Assembly: GCF_000227135.1 (NCBI RefSeq)
Contig: NC_018234.1
Coordinates: 1 to 64,000 of the forward strand
Length of the DNA stretch: 64,000 nt
DNA from: Leishmania donovani
Lineage: Eukaryota; Euglenozoa; Kinetoplastea; Trypanosomatida; Trypanosomatidae
Direction of reading: 5' to 3'
The position numbers were made by a program, and so were the translations under genes. Each line of letters begins with the position of its first letter. The first letter of the stretch is position 1. Below the pieces are notes generated by a model that worked only from the letters and a program-made list of their open reading frames with translations, was not told the DNA's origin and did not search any database. Of the stretch, positions 10,518 to 21,401 are shown one piece after another.

Positions 10518-11327
10518 ATGCAGGATAGACTAAGGGAAATCGAGGGCACGCTTGCCCGAACAAAGGAGCGAAAAAATACGATCTTGTACAAGCTATCTAA
10601 GCGGCGTCAAGAGGAAGAACGGCTTGCCAGGCTCGGCGTGGAAAGGCTTCCGACGAATCCAAGCGAAGTGAACGATGAAAAGGTCATTAAATATGTCCTC
10701 TTCAGGCTGAAGCAGGAGATCGGTGACAAAACGGCACAGCTGCGAGATCAAAAGCTGCTTAGCATTGACAGAGACGGCGAGGCCGTTATTCGAGCAAAAA
10801 ATGATGAAGTAAATAAACTTCTCTCTCGGAAGTATCAGTGGGAAGGGCGCCTATCCTTTCTTGCAGGTGAAGAGATCGCTCCGCGCTCGCGCAAAAAGAT
10901 TTTTATTGGATGTGCCAAATATCTCCCTGAAGCGTCAGTGGCGCGAAAGCGGCAGCGTGGAGAGAGCATGCAGGAGGTGGAAGAAGATGAGGTAGCTGAT
11001 AGCTCCGAGGAGGATGAGCTAGTGCCCGATCAACCGGAAACTGAGCAGCCTGCAACGCGAGATCACGACTACCTTGAAAGCGTAAAGTGGTTGGGATCGA
11101 GTGCTGCTGACATGGACTTGGTTCGGTTTGAGCGTGAGGCGGAGGCGAGAATGCGTGCAAAAGGAGATAACATTGTCTCTCGAACTGGCTCAAGCGCCCT
11201 TATTCTCTCTTACTGCAAAGAGGGAAAAGTTATGATTCCGGACGAGGACCATTTTAGGCAGCAGCTCGTAAACGATCGCAAAAAAGTGCTGCAGGAGCGT
11301 TTGAACGCGCTTCGTGGGAAAAGTTGA
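10518..11327 (+). CDS. ISY1: ISY1-like spliceosome protein
   Basis: 269 aa from the ATG at 10518; the longer open frame starts at a GTG and is not used. ISY1 is a component of the NineTeen (Prp19)-associated spliceosome. In trypanosomatids that serves trans-splicing as well as the rare cis-splicing, in the nucleus. Residues about 60-115 carry the family core: an acidic-basic helix ending KQEIGDKTAQL, then NDEVNKLLSRKYQWEGRL, which lines up with the ISY1 signature NDEINKLIREKGHWE.RI. IFIGCAKYLPEA follows, like 'YRYFGAAKDLPGV'. An acidic stretch of Glu/Asp (residues about 155-175) separates this from a C-terminal part (YLESVKWLG...). The N-terminus differs from animal and yeast ISY1. It is the first gene of the rightward cluster. 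Confidence 0.72.
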   Translation: MQDRLREIEGTLARTKERKNTILYKLSKRRQEEERLARLGVERLPTNPSEVNDEKVIKYVLFRLKQEIGDKTAQLRDQKLLSIDRDGEAVIRAKNDEVNKLLSRKYQWEGRLSFLAGEEIAPRSRKKIFIGCAKYLPEASVARKRQRGESMQEVEEDEVADSSEEDELVPDQPETEQPATRDHDYLESVKWLGSSAADMDLVRFEREAEARMRAKGDNIVSRTGSSALILSYCKEGKVMIPDEDHFRQQLVNDRKKVLQERLNALRGKS

Positions 11328-12811
<1,484 letters not shown>

Positions 12812-13357
12812 CGCTCTTGTTGTGCCAACTGTTAACGTACTGCAAGTCATGTCTCTCGCCTGCTCGTGAAAATCTTTTGCTTGCCGTTTGTTTGTCTGTA
12901 TCCGTTTTTTTTTTCTTTTTTTTTTGTGTGTGTATCTATGCTTGCTCTTCACCTGGTGCTGTTGTTCTGCCCACCTTTCCTTGTACCATGATCCTTCACG
13001 TTTTCGCATCGGAGGCAGAAAATGCCCATGCGGTATTCCTGAATGCTAAGAATGACCGATTCTCTTGTGCTCAACCAGAGATTTCCCGCTGTGCTGCTGC
13101 GCAAGCTGCATTTCAATGATGACTAGAGCTGTCGACGGTGCAGCCAGTGTTAATCGCCGTCTTACCTCTACTTACTCTGGATGTATTCACTTGTCGTGTA
13201 GGGCCCTTTAAATAGCTGGGTCAAGACCTCACGACATTCTTCTTGATCTCTCTCGAATCGTTACTGGCCTCTTTCGAGCACAAAGTTTTTGTTCGAAAAA
13301 GAATCATATCAGAGCCCCTTAAGAGACAAAAGCCATCTTGCTCTGTTGGGCCTTTCC
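12812..13357. other. Spacer downstream of DOT1
   Basis: Holds a T-rich stretch (12904-12927) and the unique left part of a block that recurs after the first assembly gap: 13058-13418 is repeated almost base for base at 13518-13878. No gene seen. Confidence 0.6.
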
Positions 13358-13418
13358 CCGCCCCCATCCCGGCCGAATGCCGAGCCACTTCTGGCGGTGC
13401 GAGGGCCAAGCGCCTACG

Positions 13419-13517
13419 NNNNNNNNNNNNNNNNNNNNNNNNNNNNNNNNNNNNNNNNNNNNNNNNNNNNNNNNNNNNNNNNNNNNNNNNNNNNNNNNNN
13501 NNNNNNNNNNNNNNNNN
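13419..13517. other. Assembly gap (N) with duplicated flanks
   Basis: 99 N. The 361 bases to its left (13058-13418) and right (13518-13878) are the same apart from a few differences near the right end, which points to two overlapping contig ends left unmerged rather than a biological tandem repeat. Confidence 0.85.
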
Positions 13518-14074
13518 GATTCTCTTGTGCTCAACCAGAGATTTCCCGCTGTGCTGCTGCGCAAGCTGCATTTCAATGATGACTAGAGCTGTCGACGGTG
13601 CAGCCAGTGTTAATCGCCGTCTTACCTCTACTTACTCTGGATGTATTCACTTGTCGTGTAGGGCCCTTTAAATAGCTGGGTCAAGACCTCACGACATTCT
13701 TCTTGATCTCTCTCGAATCGTTACTGGCCTCTTTCGAGCACAAAGTTTTTGTTCGAAAAAGAATCATATCAGAGCCCCTTAAGAGACAAAAGCCATCTTG
13801 CTCTGTTGGGCCTTTCCCCGCCCCCATCCCGGCCGAATGCCGAGCCACTTCTGGCGGTGCGCGTGCCAAGCGCCTACGACGTGGGCGAGTGAGAACGAGT
13901 CGTCGCTGCGGATGTCGGCGGGCGGGTCCCGGACGGCGTGGCGCCGGGGCGAGCGGCGGCAGTGAACGCGTTTGTGGTTCTCATCGGATAGGCAAAAAGT
14001 GTCCGCGCGACTCGAGCGTATGCCACACCCGGCCCTCGCACCGCCTGCTGGTGTGGGGCGCCTGAGAGCCACCC

Positions 14075-14174
14075 NNNNNNNNNNNNNNNNNNNNNNNNNN
14101 NNNNNNNNNNNNNNNNNNNNNNNNNNNNNNNNNNNNNNNNNNNNNNNNNNNNNNNNNNNNNNNNNNNNNNNNNN
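14075..14174. other. Assembly gap (N) with duplicated flanks
   Basis: 100 N inside SIDER copy A. About 165 bases on the left (13910-14074) recur on the right (from 14175) with a single visible change (AACGCG to AACGTG). The gap probably marks an unmerged overlap. Confidence 0.85.
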
Positions 14175-14536
14175 GGATGTCGGCGGGCGGGTCCCGGACG
14201 GCGTGGCGCCGGGGCGAGCGGCGGCAGTGAACGTGTTTGTGGTTCTCATCGGATAGGCAAAAAGTGTCCGCGCGACTCGAGCGTATGCCACACCCGGCCC
14301 TCGCACCGCCTGCTGGTGTGGGGCGCCTGAGAGCCACCCTACGGTGCGCGGGGTGGGTGGGCGGCGCTTGAGGGCACGGGCCCTCCTCGGGCGACCGGGT
14401 CGGCGCACTGCTGCAACGCGTGTCTACCGGTGCTTCGCACCACGCGGATGCGGCCTGCGACAGGGTCGGGGGTGGAGCGGCGTTGGACCTCACGTTGTGC
14501 GGCAGAGAAATAGGCATGTCGAAAAGAGGAAAAAAA

Positions 14537-15732
14537 AACTTCTACTTCTGTTGAGGGGTTAGAGAAGCTGATTTCGGGTAACTTTACGTGGCGCAACTCG
14601 AAGGTCTTTGGCGTGAGTTACATCAGAGATTGCTTGGAGAGTGTCGGCGTCCAGTCCAGCGGGTCCATCGATGAGATGAAGTCCGAGACGAGTGTATTGG
14701 CGACGATTCCGTCACAGAAGGGCATGACGAAGTGCGGCATTGTGCTGAGCGGTTACTTAAACATAGTCCCAGCTGACAGGCAAAGGTAACACTCTGATTC
14801 ATTCAAGGTTGTAGCGGAGAAACGGTAGCTGCTATGGCAGCGGTACGCTTGATATGAAGGGCTTTAGTGTCGTTTAGATGGCACTCGTTCCCCAGGTCAA
14901 GGCCCAGCTCGATCGGCCAGTTTACTTTGCCTGGGCGTACGGCAAGGAAGTCGGCTGCCTGAAAGATTGTTTTCTCCCGCAGTCTGTGAAGAGCAAAGGT
15001 GCCAAGAATGATGACTGGCTTGTTGGCGATCTCACCTCCAACGAGATGATCGTGGCGCACAAGCTTATCTGCACGTGCAAGCTACACGTGAAGAGGACCG
15101 CCGCCCACTGGTCAGGCGCGGTGACGAAGAACAGCTGCAACGCGATTGACTACGGTGCCAGGCTTGTCTTCAAGATCTGCAAGATTGCAGAGGGCATCGT
15201 GCGAAATGGAGAGAGCAACCACGTCTTCAGTGCGTCGAGCACTATCATGTCCATGAGTGTGATTCACGGCGGTATCGCTATTAAAACGATTCCCGTCCAT
15301 TGCATTTTCAACTATGAGTTCTGCAACCCACCTCGAATGGCGCATGTAGATAGCCAACAATGCGCTCCTGGCTACGTTGCCAGCGATCCGCTTCCGGAGA
15401 CAAAGGAGTGCAGTGGTGCTGGCATAGTCATCGAAAACCTTCTCTCCGTCCCCTCGCTCCACGACGCTCACGAAAAAAAAATGCCTTCTGCGCTGGTTAG
15501 CGCTATGACTGGTGGCCGGGATATGCGAAAACTTGGTGGCAGCACGGAGGCTGACCAGTACGCTCTTATCGGTGTTCCTCTGATCGTCTACGGCCCTGGC
15601 AGTATCAAAGTTGCGAACCAGGAGAATGAGCTTGTCCCGAAGAAGCATTTGAATGGCTGTGGGAAGAAACGGATCATGAACATTACGCGCAAGAATCACG
15701 ATATGCAGTCCCACATGTGTGCGGCCCGATAA
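14537..15732 (+). pseudogene. argE: Acetylornithine deacetylase-like (ArgE, M20 peptidase) pseudogene
   Basis: ArgE-type enzymes are zinc-dependent M20 hydrolases that deacetylate acetylornithine. The relic begins directly after the SIDER A-tail (SVEGLEKLISG), continues with SYIRDCLESVGVQSSGS and VLATIPSQKGMTKCGIVL, then SGYLNIVPADRQ where the family has SGHTDVVPVDGQ. So the zinc-ligand His and the neighbouring Asp are lost. A TAA (14787-14789) stands where the family has Trp. A frameshift precedes YGSGTLDMKGF (family 'GRGTCDMKGF') and a TAG (14875-14877) follows it. From 14878 the frame stays open for 284 codons: MALVPQVKAQL, a degraded HSS region, TKNSCNAIDYGARLV, HGGIAIKTIPVHC, ENLLSVPSLHDAHEK, then STEADQYALIGVPLIVYGPG (family 'GTEAG.......P..VCGPGSI'). 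Active-site residues and the frame are both broken, so it should make no working enzyme. An intact paralogue elsewhere in the genome would be expected. Confidence 0.85.
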
Positions 15733-16337
15733 CCCCTTTGATACGCTTTTTTTTTTGTCAGCTCCTATCGAAGAGAAAGAAAACGTGGCGACGCTGTCGA
15801 TAGCAGCATTGTAAACAGTGCCGCGATCGCGGTGCATCGTCACTTTCCTCAGCGCTCTCTTTCTACTCCTTTGCTCAACTGTACTAATCATCTCGGACGT
15901 CGGTAGTCGATGTTCGGCGTTCTATCGGCTTTGAAAAAAGAAGAAGACTATCTCTCTGGAGCTCCGCGTATATTGCTCCACTCGGCAGCCTGCACACTGC
16001 GGGGTCGGCTGCGTGAGGCGATGTTGCCAGCACAGAGTAGAAAAGGTCCAGCATACAGGCGCCTGGAAGGCAAGCGGTCAAGTTGAGTTCCCGACTGTTT
16101 TCCTCTTCGGGAAAGATGATTATCGCTGTCCGTACTGTCTCTGAACACTTTCCTTTATTTGTGTAATGGGGACATCTGCTGCGCTTCTTCATCCTCCTTT
16201 CCTCTGCATTGCTGTGGTGGCGCCTCTTTCTTTTTTTTCTGTAGAGACCAGCCGTGCCATATGGCAGTGTTTTTGCATAGAGGCAGACTTGGAATCGCCG
16301 CGTTTCGCTTTGCAAGCACTGAGGTCTGACGTCAATC
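15733..16337. other. Spacer before the 314-aa gene
   Basis: T-run at 15750-15759 and pyrimidine-rich stretches, notably 16178-16240, just ahead of the next ATG. These suit polyadenylation of the upstream transcript and trans-splicing of the next. A minus-strand frame (15884-16501) overlaps the real gene and has no recognisable motif. Confidence 0.5.
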
Positions 16338-17282
16338 ATGAGCATAGATGCACTTTCCCCGTTGGTAGCCTGTGCAGCACGGGCTGTCGTGAAGAACGAT
16401 GAAACAAGAACGATAGAGAGCGCCCTCGATGACCTGCAGCAGCAAATGTTTGGTGTTGAGAAATCGCACGAGATGGCCACTGAGATGATGTTGAAGCGCA
16501 TACGTGAAACTCAGGTACTCTTGACCCAAGACTCAGCATCTGGCAAGAGCAGCCTGACCACTGAGCGGCTACTGTTAGAGGCGGTGTCGACGCTTGGTGA
16601 GCTGCTGCTCAGCGCCGCTGCCGGGCAAAGGTTGCGCACCAAGACAGTGAAGCAGATGGAGGACATTATTCTTCCCATCCTTTTTCTGCGTACGAGCGTG
16701 ACGCCGTCGCTGCTGAAGGCGCACGCACTGAAGGTAGCGTGGTCAAGGTTCGAATGCAGCGGGAAGACTAACAATGAGGCGAGGGATAAATTGCGGCACA
16801 TTTTCGTGTTGTGGTACCGCAACCACGGTTGGGACTTTGCACGGAGCAGCAGCGACGGGGTCGACGTATGCACGCCCACACCCAATCCTCGCGAAGGAGC
16901 CGAAAACGCAAAATCTAACCTTGAAAAAAAAACTACCTGCTGCTCACCGCCGGTGCATCCGAAGCAGCAGCGTGTGGTGCTGCGCGAGATGTCGTGGAAT
17001 GCGGCAGCGCGGAAAGTCGCAACAAGCGGCATTCCGTCCTATCTGCTCACCAAACGGAGGCGGTGCGACTCCACTTATCAGCGCGACAGCCTCCCCTCCA
17101 CGTGCGCTGAAGGGGGAGCTCGAAACTGCTTGCCGGCCGCAGCACAGCCGCCATCACCTACAGCCACAGATAAAATCACATGCCAGATCAATCCGAGGAT
17201 TCTCGCGTTGGACTCCCCGGTGAAGCGACGCAGACGGAATTTGACTGTTGATGTGCCGCCCTCACCCGACCGCCCAGAATGA
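16338..17282 (+). CDS. Conserved-looking protein of unknown function, probably nuclear
   Basis: 314 aa, ATG start. I do not recognise the family. Residues about 1-170 are predicted helical (repeating Leu/Ala heptad-like spacing, e.g. LLLEAVSTLGELLLSAAAG and IESALDDLQQQMF), suggesting a compact helical-repeat or CID-like fold. Residues about 170-314 are low complexity and disordered, with basic clusters (LLTKRRRCDS; SPVKRRRR near residue 293) that look like nuclear localisation signals, next to SP sites of the kind phosphorylated by cyclin-dependent kinases. GC3-rich codon use and direction agree with neighbours. It lies between the ArgE relic and AP-2 alpha with normal spacing. A nuclear scaffold or kinetoplastid-specific regulator is possible but is inference only. 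Confidence 0.7.
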   Translation: MSIDALSPLVACAARAVVKNDETRTIESALDDLQQQMFGVEKSHEMATEMMLKRIRETQVLLTQDSASGKSSLTTERLLLEAVSTLGELLLSAAAGQRLRTKTVKQMEDIILPILFLRTSVTPSLLKAHALKVAWSRFECSGKTNNEARDKLRHIFVLWYRNHGWDFARSSSDGVDVCTPTPNPREGAENAKSNLEKKTTCCSPPVHPKQQRVVLREMSWNAAARKVATSGIPSYLLTKRRRCDSTYQRDSLPSTCAEGGARNCLPAAAQPPSPTATDKITCQINPRILALDSPVKRRRRNLTVDVPPSPDRPE

Positions 17283-17876
17283 GTACAAAATGAGCTCGTT
17301 CATTTGGATAGTTCGCTGGTGTATGCTCTGTGTGAGCGCACACGAGCACTTTTTGCGCATCGCGCTCACAGGATTCATAGAAGTTACTAGAGGGAAACGA
17401 AAAAAAAACAGAACGGCAACGAAAATACCTTAGCAAGTGGCTCAGCAGCACAAGTGGTGGGAAGGACGTATTCTTATGTACTCACCTTGCTTTTGACCAC
17501 CGCTGACTCTCTGGCGCGTAGAGCGCAAAATTCGGAGAGCAAAAAGAGCATCACGGAACAACATAGAGGCAGAAGCCTCTTGATACCCAAATGCGGTGCG
17601 TCTCTGCTGCCTCCTACTGCAATCTCCTCCCCTGTTGGCCTCTGTGCATTCCTGTCTGTTCTTCCTCTGTACTCTGACCTTCTCTCTCTTTCCTTGTCAC
17701 ACCCTCCCGTCCGCTGCTGCTCGCCTTCCAACACATCGTCACAATACTCATATCCGATTTGGCGCCACCTCGCTCAGAGCGTAGGCTAAATCGCCGTATC
17801 GCTTCAGTCGAGTACCTCTTCCCTTTCTCTTTCTGTATTTTCTCTCACCCGCCGACGTCAACCTCCTGCTGCGAAA
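17283..17876. other. Spacer with trans-splice signals for AP-2 alpha
   Basis: Ends in a long pyrimidine-rich tract (about 17580-17710 and 17810-17870) upstream of the adaptin ATG, with AG dinucleotides suitable as spliced-leader acceptors. No gene seen. Confidence 0.55.
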
Positions 17877-20762
17877 ATGGACATGCGAGGTCTCGCCCAC
17901 TTCATTCGGGACATCCGTCGTGCAACTGGAAACAAGAAGGAGGAAGAGAGTCGCGTGGATGAGGAACTGGCCAAGATACGCGCCAAGTTCATTGAAACTA
18001 GTACGATGACGACGTACGATCGAAAGAAGTACTTGTGCAAGTTGATGTTCATCTCGATGCTCGGTTACCCCATTACCTTTGGCCATATCGAAGGCCTGAA
18101 ACTCATGTCACAGGAGAGCCCGTCCGCCAAGCTCATCGGGTACCTCTCCACTTCCGTGTTGCTGAACGAAAACAGTGATCTTCTGACGCTCACCACGCAC
18201 ACTGTATATCGAGACCTTCTCTCGGCATCTGACTTGAGTCGCAGTCTCGCCCTCACAGCCGTCGCGAACACGGGAAGCCGCGATTTTGTAGAGGTGATGC
18301 ACGAAGGCGTCTTTTCCATCATCATGGATGACAGCGTCAATCAGCACGTCCACAAGAAGGCGCTTCTGACGCTGCTGCACATTTATCGCAAGTACCCCGA
18401 GATTGTCGATCTGAATACCGTGATTCCTAAGGCGGCAGAGCTGCTTCTATCGAAACAGGACGGTGTCAGCATGTGCGCCGTGACATTTCTTAACGGCTGC
18501 ATCAGCAAGGAATCGAGGCATCTTTACAGAGGCATCCCCGACAAGCTGATCCAGGTTCTGGCACGCATCATTCTGGAAAAGCAGACGGAGCCAGGCTACG
18601 TGTACTACGGTGTCCCAGCGCCATGGCTTCAGGCGAAGCTCCTGCGGCTGCTGCAGTATTTCCCGCTTCCGTCAGAGGCCGACCAGCGCCATCGCATCAT
18701 CCTCGTTCTCCGCAAGGTTGTCAAGGCGACGGAAAAGGTGCTGAAGGATGCGCAGGCGCAGCAGAAGCAGCGTGGCACGCAGAGCCGCGTCAGCGCAATG
18801 AACGCGGTGCTGTTCGAGGTGGTGTCACTGTGTATCCAGTGGGATGTCGGCTCCAAGCTGATTTTGGAGTGCGTGGCCCTCATCAGCTCCTTTCTTTCCG
18901 ACAAGCGGGAGTCAAATCTGCGCTACATCGGCCTTAGCTTGCTGGCCCGGCTCAGCTTTGTGGACGTCCCCGGCTTCGACTTTCATATGCACTGCCGTCA
19001 GCACCAGCAGCAGATCATTGTTGGGCTGCACGACTCAGACGCCTCGATTCGGAAAAAAGCGCTCGATGTTCTCGTGGCTATGTGCAACCGGAGCACCGCT
19101 GACGACATCATCAAGGAGCTCATCTCGTACCTCCCCATTGCCGCGGACCCCAACTTCAAGACGAGCCTCGTTCTCTCGATCGCGCTTCTGTCAGAGAAGT
19201 ACTGCAAGGACTACAACGTGTATGTGGATATCATGCTCACAGTTGTGTCGGAGGCGGGTGACCTGTGCCCGCCAGATATCGTGCACCGCGTCGTTCAGGT
19301 TGTCGTCAACGATCCGTCCGTGCAGAAGCGTGCGGCGAACATCGTCTTCCAGGAGCTTCGGAAAAAGACAAATGTGCCAGAGGTGATGCTTCGTGTTGCT
19401 GCGTTCGTGCTCGGCGAGTTCGGCTACCAGATCGCGCTGAATGCCGAGAGCACGCCGATGGTGCAGCTCAACCTGCTGACACAGAAGCTGAGCTTCACCT
19501 CGGTGGTGACGCAGAGCATCATCATTAGCACATTTTTCAAGTTCTACACGCTCTACGACGATGTTGCGGTGCGCGAACGCATTGTGAAGACGCTGCAGGC
19601 GTACACCAACAGCCCGCACCCGGAGTTGCAGCAGCGTGCAACGGAATTCATTGCACTGGTGGAGTTTGCGCGGAGTGAGCTGCTAGAAAAGGTCTTCGAG
19701 CCCATGCCACCTTTCCGAGACGATGTGAACACTGTCATGGATCAGGTGAAGAGGCTGCAACGCAGTGTGCAGGACATTTGGGCCCTGAAGATTCTTGAAC
19801 GCGGCGTGGAGGATGTGAACCACACCGGCAAGCGCAAGTCGAAGTTGGAGTCCGCCGAGAAACAGAAGGTGCAGGCAAAGCAAGGAATAACACTGCACGA
19901 TCTCTCGACTGTGTCGACAGCAGCCCCTGTGCAAGGTGACAGCACCGACCAGGCCTACGCAGAGCTTGACGCCTTGCTCGACGTGTCCCTCTCTTCCCAG
20001 GATGTGGATCGTGTTCGCAGCGTCTACGAAGAGCACCGCCGCCGCCTCTTCGAGCTTTCGCGCGCTGAAAAAGGCGTGCTCTTCTCGAACGAGTCGATCG
20101 AGCTCCAGTGTACCAAGTCAACGTACGGGGCGGACACTCGCATGAAGGTGGTGGTGCGTGACAAGACAGGCAAGGGTCTCGTTCAGGTGGCAGTGGAGGT
20201 CATCCGTGCCGAGGCGGGGCTCATACTGCAGTCGCGCACAAAAGACGGAACCACTGTGGCGGCTTGGGGCACAATCGCAATCGAGTTTGCCGCCCGCTCA
20301 TGCTTTGCTTTTAGAAGCCCGCCGAGTGTGCGAGTGCAGTACGCGCCGGCGTCCGGCAGCGCGCGCGTGTGCACCGACGTTCTGTCACTGCCGATCCTTC
20401 CCACGACTTTCTTCACCCCATACCAGGTAGACTCGGACGCCAACTTTAGTCGGCTGTATGAGACAACGAGGCGGGCATCGACCTTCGCCGGCTGGCGCAA
20501 GGAGGCGTCGCCGTCGGCGAGGGTAGATGCCAACGCTCTGATGCAGTTGCTCGAGCTACAAGGGTACCGGACGAAAGTGACTGGATTGGGAGCAATCGTT
20601 GGCGTCGCCGCGTTCGCGGTGCAGCCGAAGGAGCGCGTTGAGTACGTACCTGTGGTGTGCGAGATACAGACATCCGCAAGTGAAATGCAGGTGTTCGTGT
20701 ACACCGAGTCCTCGGTGCTTCAGCATGGTGCCCTCGACACAATCAAGTTCGCCCTACAATAG
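17877..20762 (+). CDS. AP2A: AP-2 complex alpha adaptin
   Basis: 961 aa, ATG start. Alpha adaptin is the large subunit of the AP-2 tetramer that links clathrin, PIP2-rich plasma membrane and cargo in endocytosis (in Leishmania at the flagellar pocket). The N-terminus MRGLAHFIRDIRRATGNKKE...RVDEELAKIRAKF matches alpha adaptin's 'MRGL.VFI.DIR.....EE..R...ELA.IR.KF', which includes the basic phosphoinositide-binding residues. A HEAT-like trunk follows (KKYLCKLMFISMLGY; DLLTLTTHTVYRDL) to about residue 620. A hinge with low-complexity linker covers about 640-720, and the C-terminal appendage (beta sandwich plus platform) covers about 735-961. Length is as in animals. The trunk excludes beta adaptins; gamma adaptin of AP-1 has a different N-terminus and a much shorter ear. 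Trypanosoma brucei lacks AP-2 whereas Leishmania and T. cruzi retain it, so this gene helps place the organism. Confidence 0.9.
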   Translation: MDMRGLAHFIRDIRRATGNKKEEESRVDEELAKIRAKFIETSTMTTYDRKKYLCKLMFISMLGYPITFGHIEGLKLMSQESPSAKLIGYLSTSVLLNENSDLLTLTTHTVYRDLLSASDLSRSLALTAVANTGSRDFVEVMHEGVFSIIMDDSVNQHVHKKALLTLLHIYRKYPEIVDLNTVIPKAAELLLSKQDGVSMCAVTFLNGCISKESRHLYRGIPDKLIQVLARIILEKQTEPGYVYYGVPAPWLQAKLLRLLQYFPLPSEADQRHRIILVLRKVVKATEKVLKDAQAQQKQRGTQSRVSAMNAVLFEVVSLCIQWDVGSKLILECVALISSFLSDKRESNLRYIGLSLLARLSFVDVPGFDFHMHCRQHQQQIIVGLHDSDASIRKKALDVLVAMCNRSTADDIIKELISYLPIAADPNFKTSLVLSIALLSEKYCKDYNVYVDIMLTVVSEAGDLCPPDIVHRVVQVVVNDPSVQKRAANIVFQELRKKTNVPEVMLRVAAFVLGEFGYQIALNAESTPMVQLNLLTQKLSFTSVVTQSIIISTFFKFYTLYDDVAVRERIVKTLQAYTNSPHPELQQRATEFIALVEFARSELLEKVFEPMPPFRDDVNTVMDQVKRLQRSVQDIWALKILERGVEDVNHTGKRKSKLESAEKQKVQAKQGITLHDLSTVSTAAPVQGDSTDQAYAELDALLDVSLSSQDVDRVRSVYEEHRRRLFELSRAEKGVLFSNESIELQCTKSTYGADTRMKVVVRDKTGKGLVQVAVEVIRAEAGLILQSRTKDGTTVAAWGTIAIEFAARSCFAFRSPPSVRVQYAPASGSARVCTDVLSLPILPTTFFTPYQVDSDANFSRLYETTRRASTFAGWRKEASPSARVDANALMQLLELQGYRTKVTGLGAIVGVAAFAVQPKERVEYVPVVCEIQTSASEMQVFVYTESSVLQHGALDTIKFALQ

Positions 20763-21401
20763 ACATCGCCCGATCCCCTCCGCTACGCAGAGAGACAAGC
20801 ATGCCGAGTGCTGGCAGAAAGCTTTATAAAACGAAAGGCTTCGCTGTCGCTCTTTCTCGGTCGTCTCTCCCAGTGGGTGTTTATCTCCTCTTTACAGCTC
20901 TTTTTATCGAGTGTCGTCTGGGATGGTCAGCGCTTTTCGTTGCTGTGCTGCCGGATGAGGCGAGCACCGCACTGTTGCTGCGCGTTGTCACTCATCATGA
21001 TCGCTTTGTTGAGTTGTCTTTGTGCTTCTTTTTTTTTCACATGCCCTCCAGCCTGTTTTCTCTCCTGGAAGGGGAGCACGGCAGCGACGGCTGCGATCTT
21101 GGAGCAACGCGCCTGACGCGGGCGTGCAAGGGCACACGCACTCTGCCCGAGCCAATTTTTTTGGCCGTCGTTTCGACACTTAAACAGAGAAGCCCTAGGG
21201 TGTGGTTTAATTGCTTCGTGCGAGTCCAACCGTTGCACGTTGTCGTGCATTGACCTGCCGCGTGGCGCGTAAAGGAACCCGTTGCCGCGCCATGTATGTG
21301 CGTCCGGTCTGTGCTCCTGCGAGCGTTTGTCGGCTGATATCCTACCTTTTACTGCTGTCTCTAGTTCACGCCGCCCTCATGACGTGGGCACAAACACCTC
21401 C
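20763..21401. other. 3' UTR/spacer of AP-2 alpha
   Basis: Pyrimidine-rich sequence leading into SIDER copy B. The frames at 20801-21253 and 21211-21543 read into the retroposon and resemble no known protein. Confidence 0.5.

Larger units (their letters stand above)
13358..14535 (+). mobile_element. SIDER-like degenerate retroposon, copy A (interrupted by two gaps)
   Basis: Shares a GC-rich core with copies B (21402-22226) and C (48420-48899): CCCCGCCCCCATCCCGG, then CAAGCGCCTACGACGTGGGC, a GGATGTCGGCGGGCGGGTCC block, GGCAAAAAGTGTCCGCGCGA and GTGTGGGGCGCCTGAGAGCC. The pattern is that of Leishmania SIDERs, non-coding short interspersed retroposon remnants commonly found in 3' UTRs where they affect mRNA stability. 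Copy A joins unrelated sequence at about 13358, so it lacks the first 60 bases of copy C. It ends in an A-rich tail (14521-14537). Runs of N at 13419-13517 and 14075-14174 have duplicated flanks, so the true element is probably about 500-600 bases. Confidence 0.68.

Noticed and set aside
13779..14517. Long frames across the SIDER and N runs (both strands)
   Set aside because: Open only because GC-rich retroposon sequence and N lack stops; they encode no recognisable protein.
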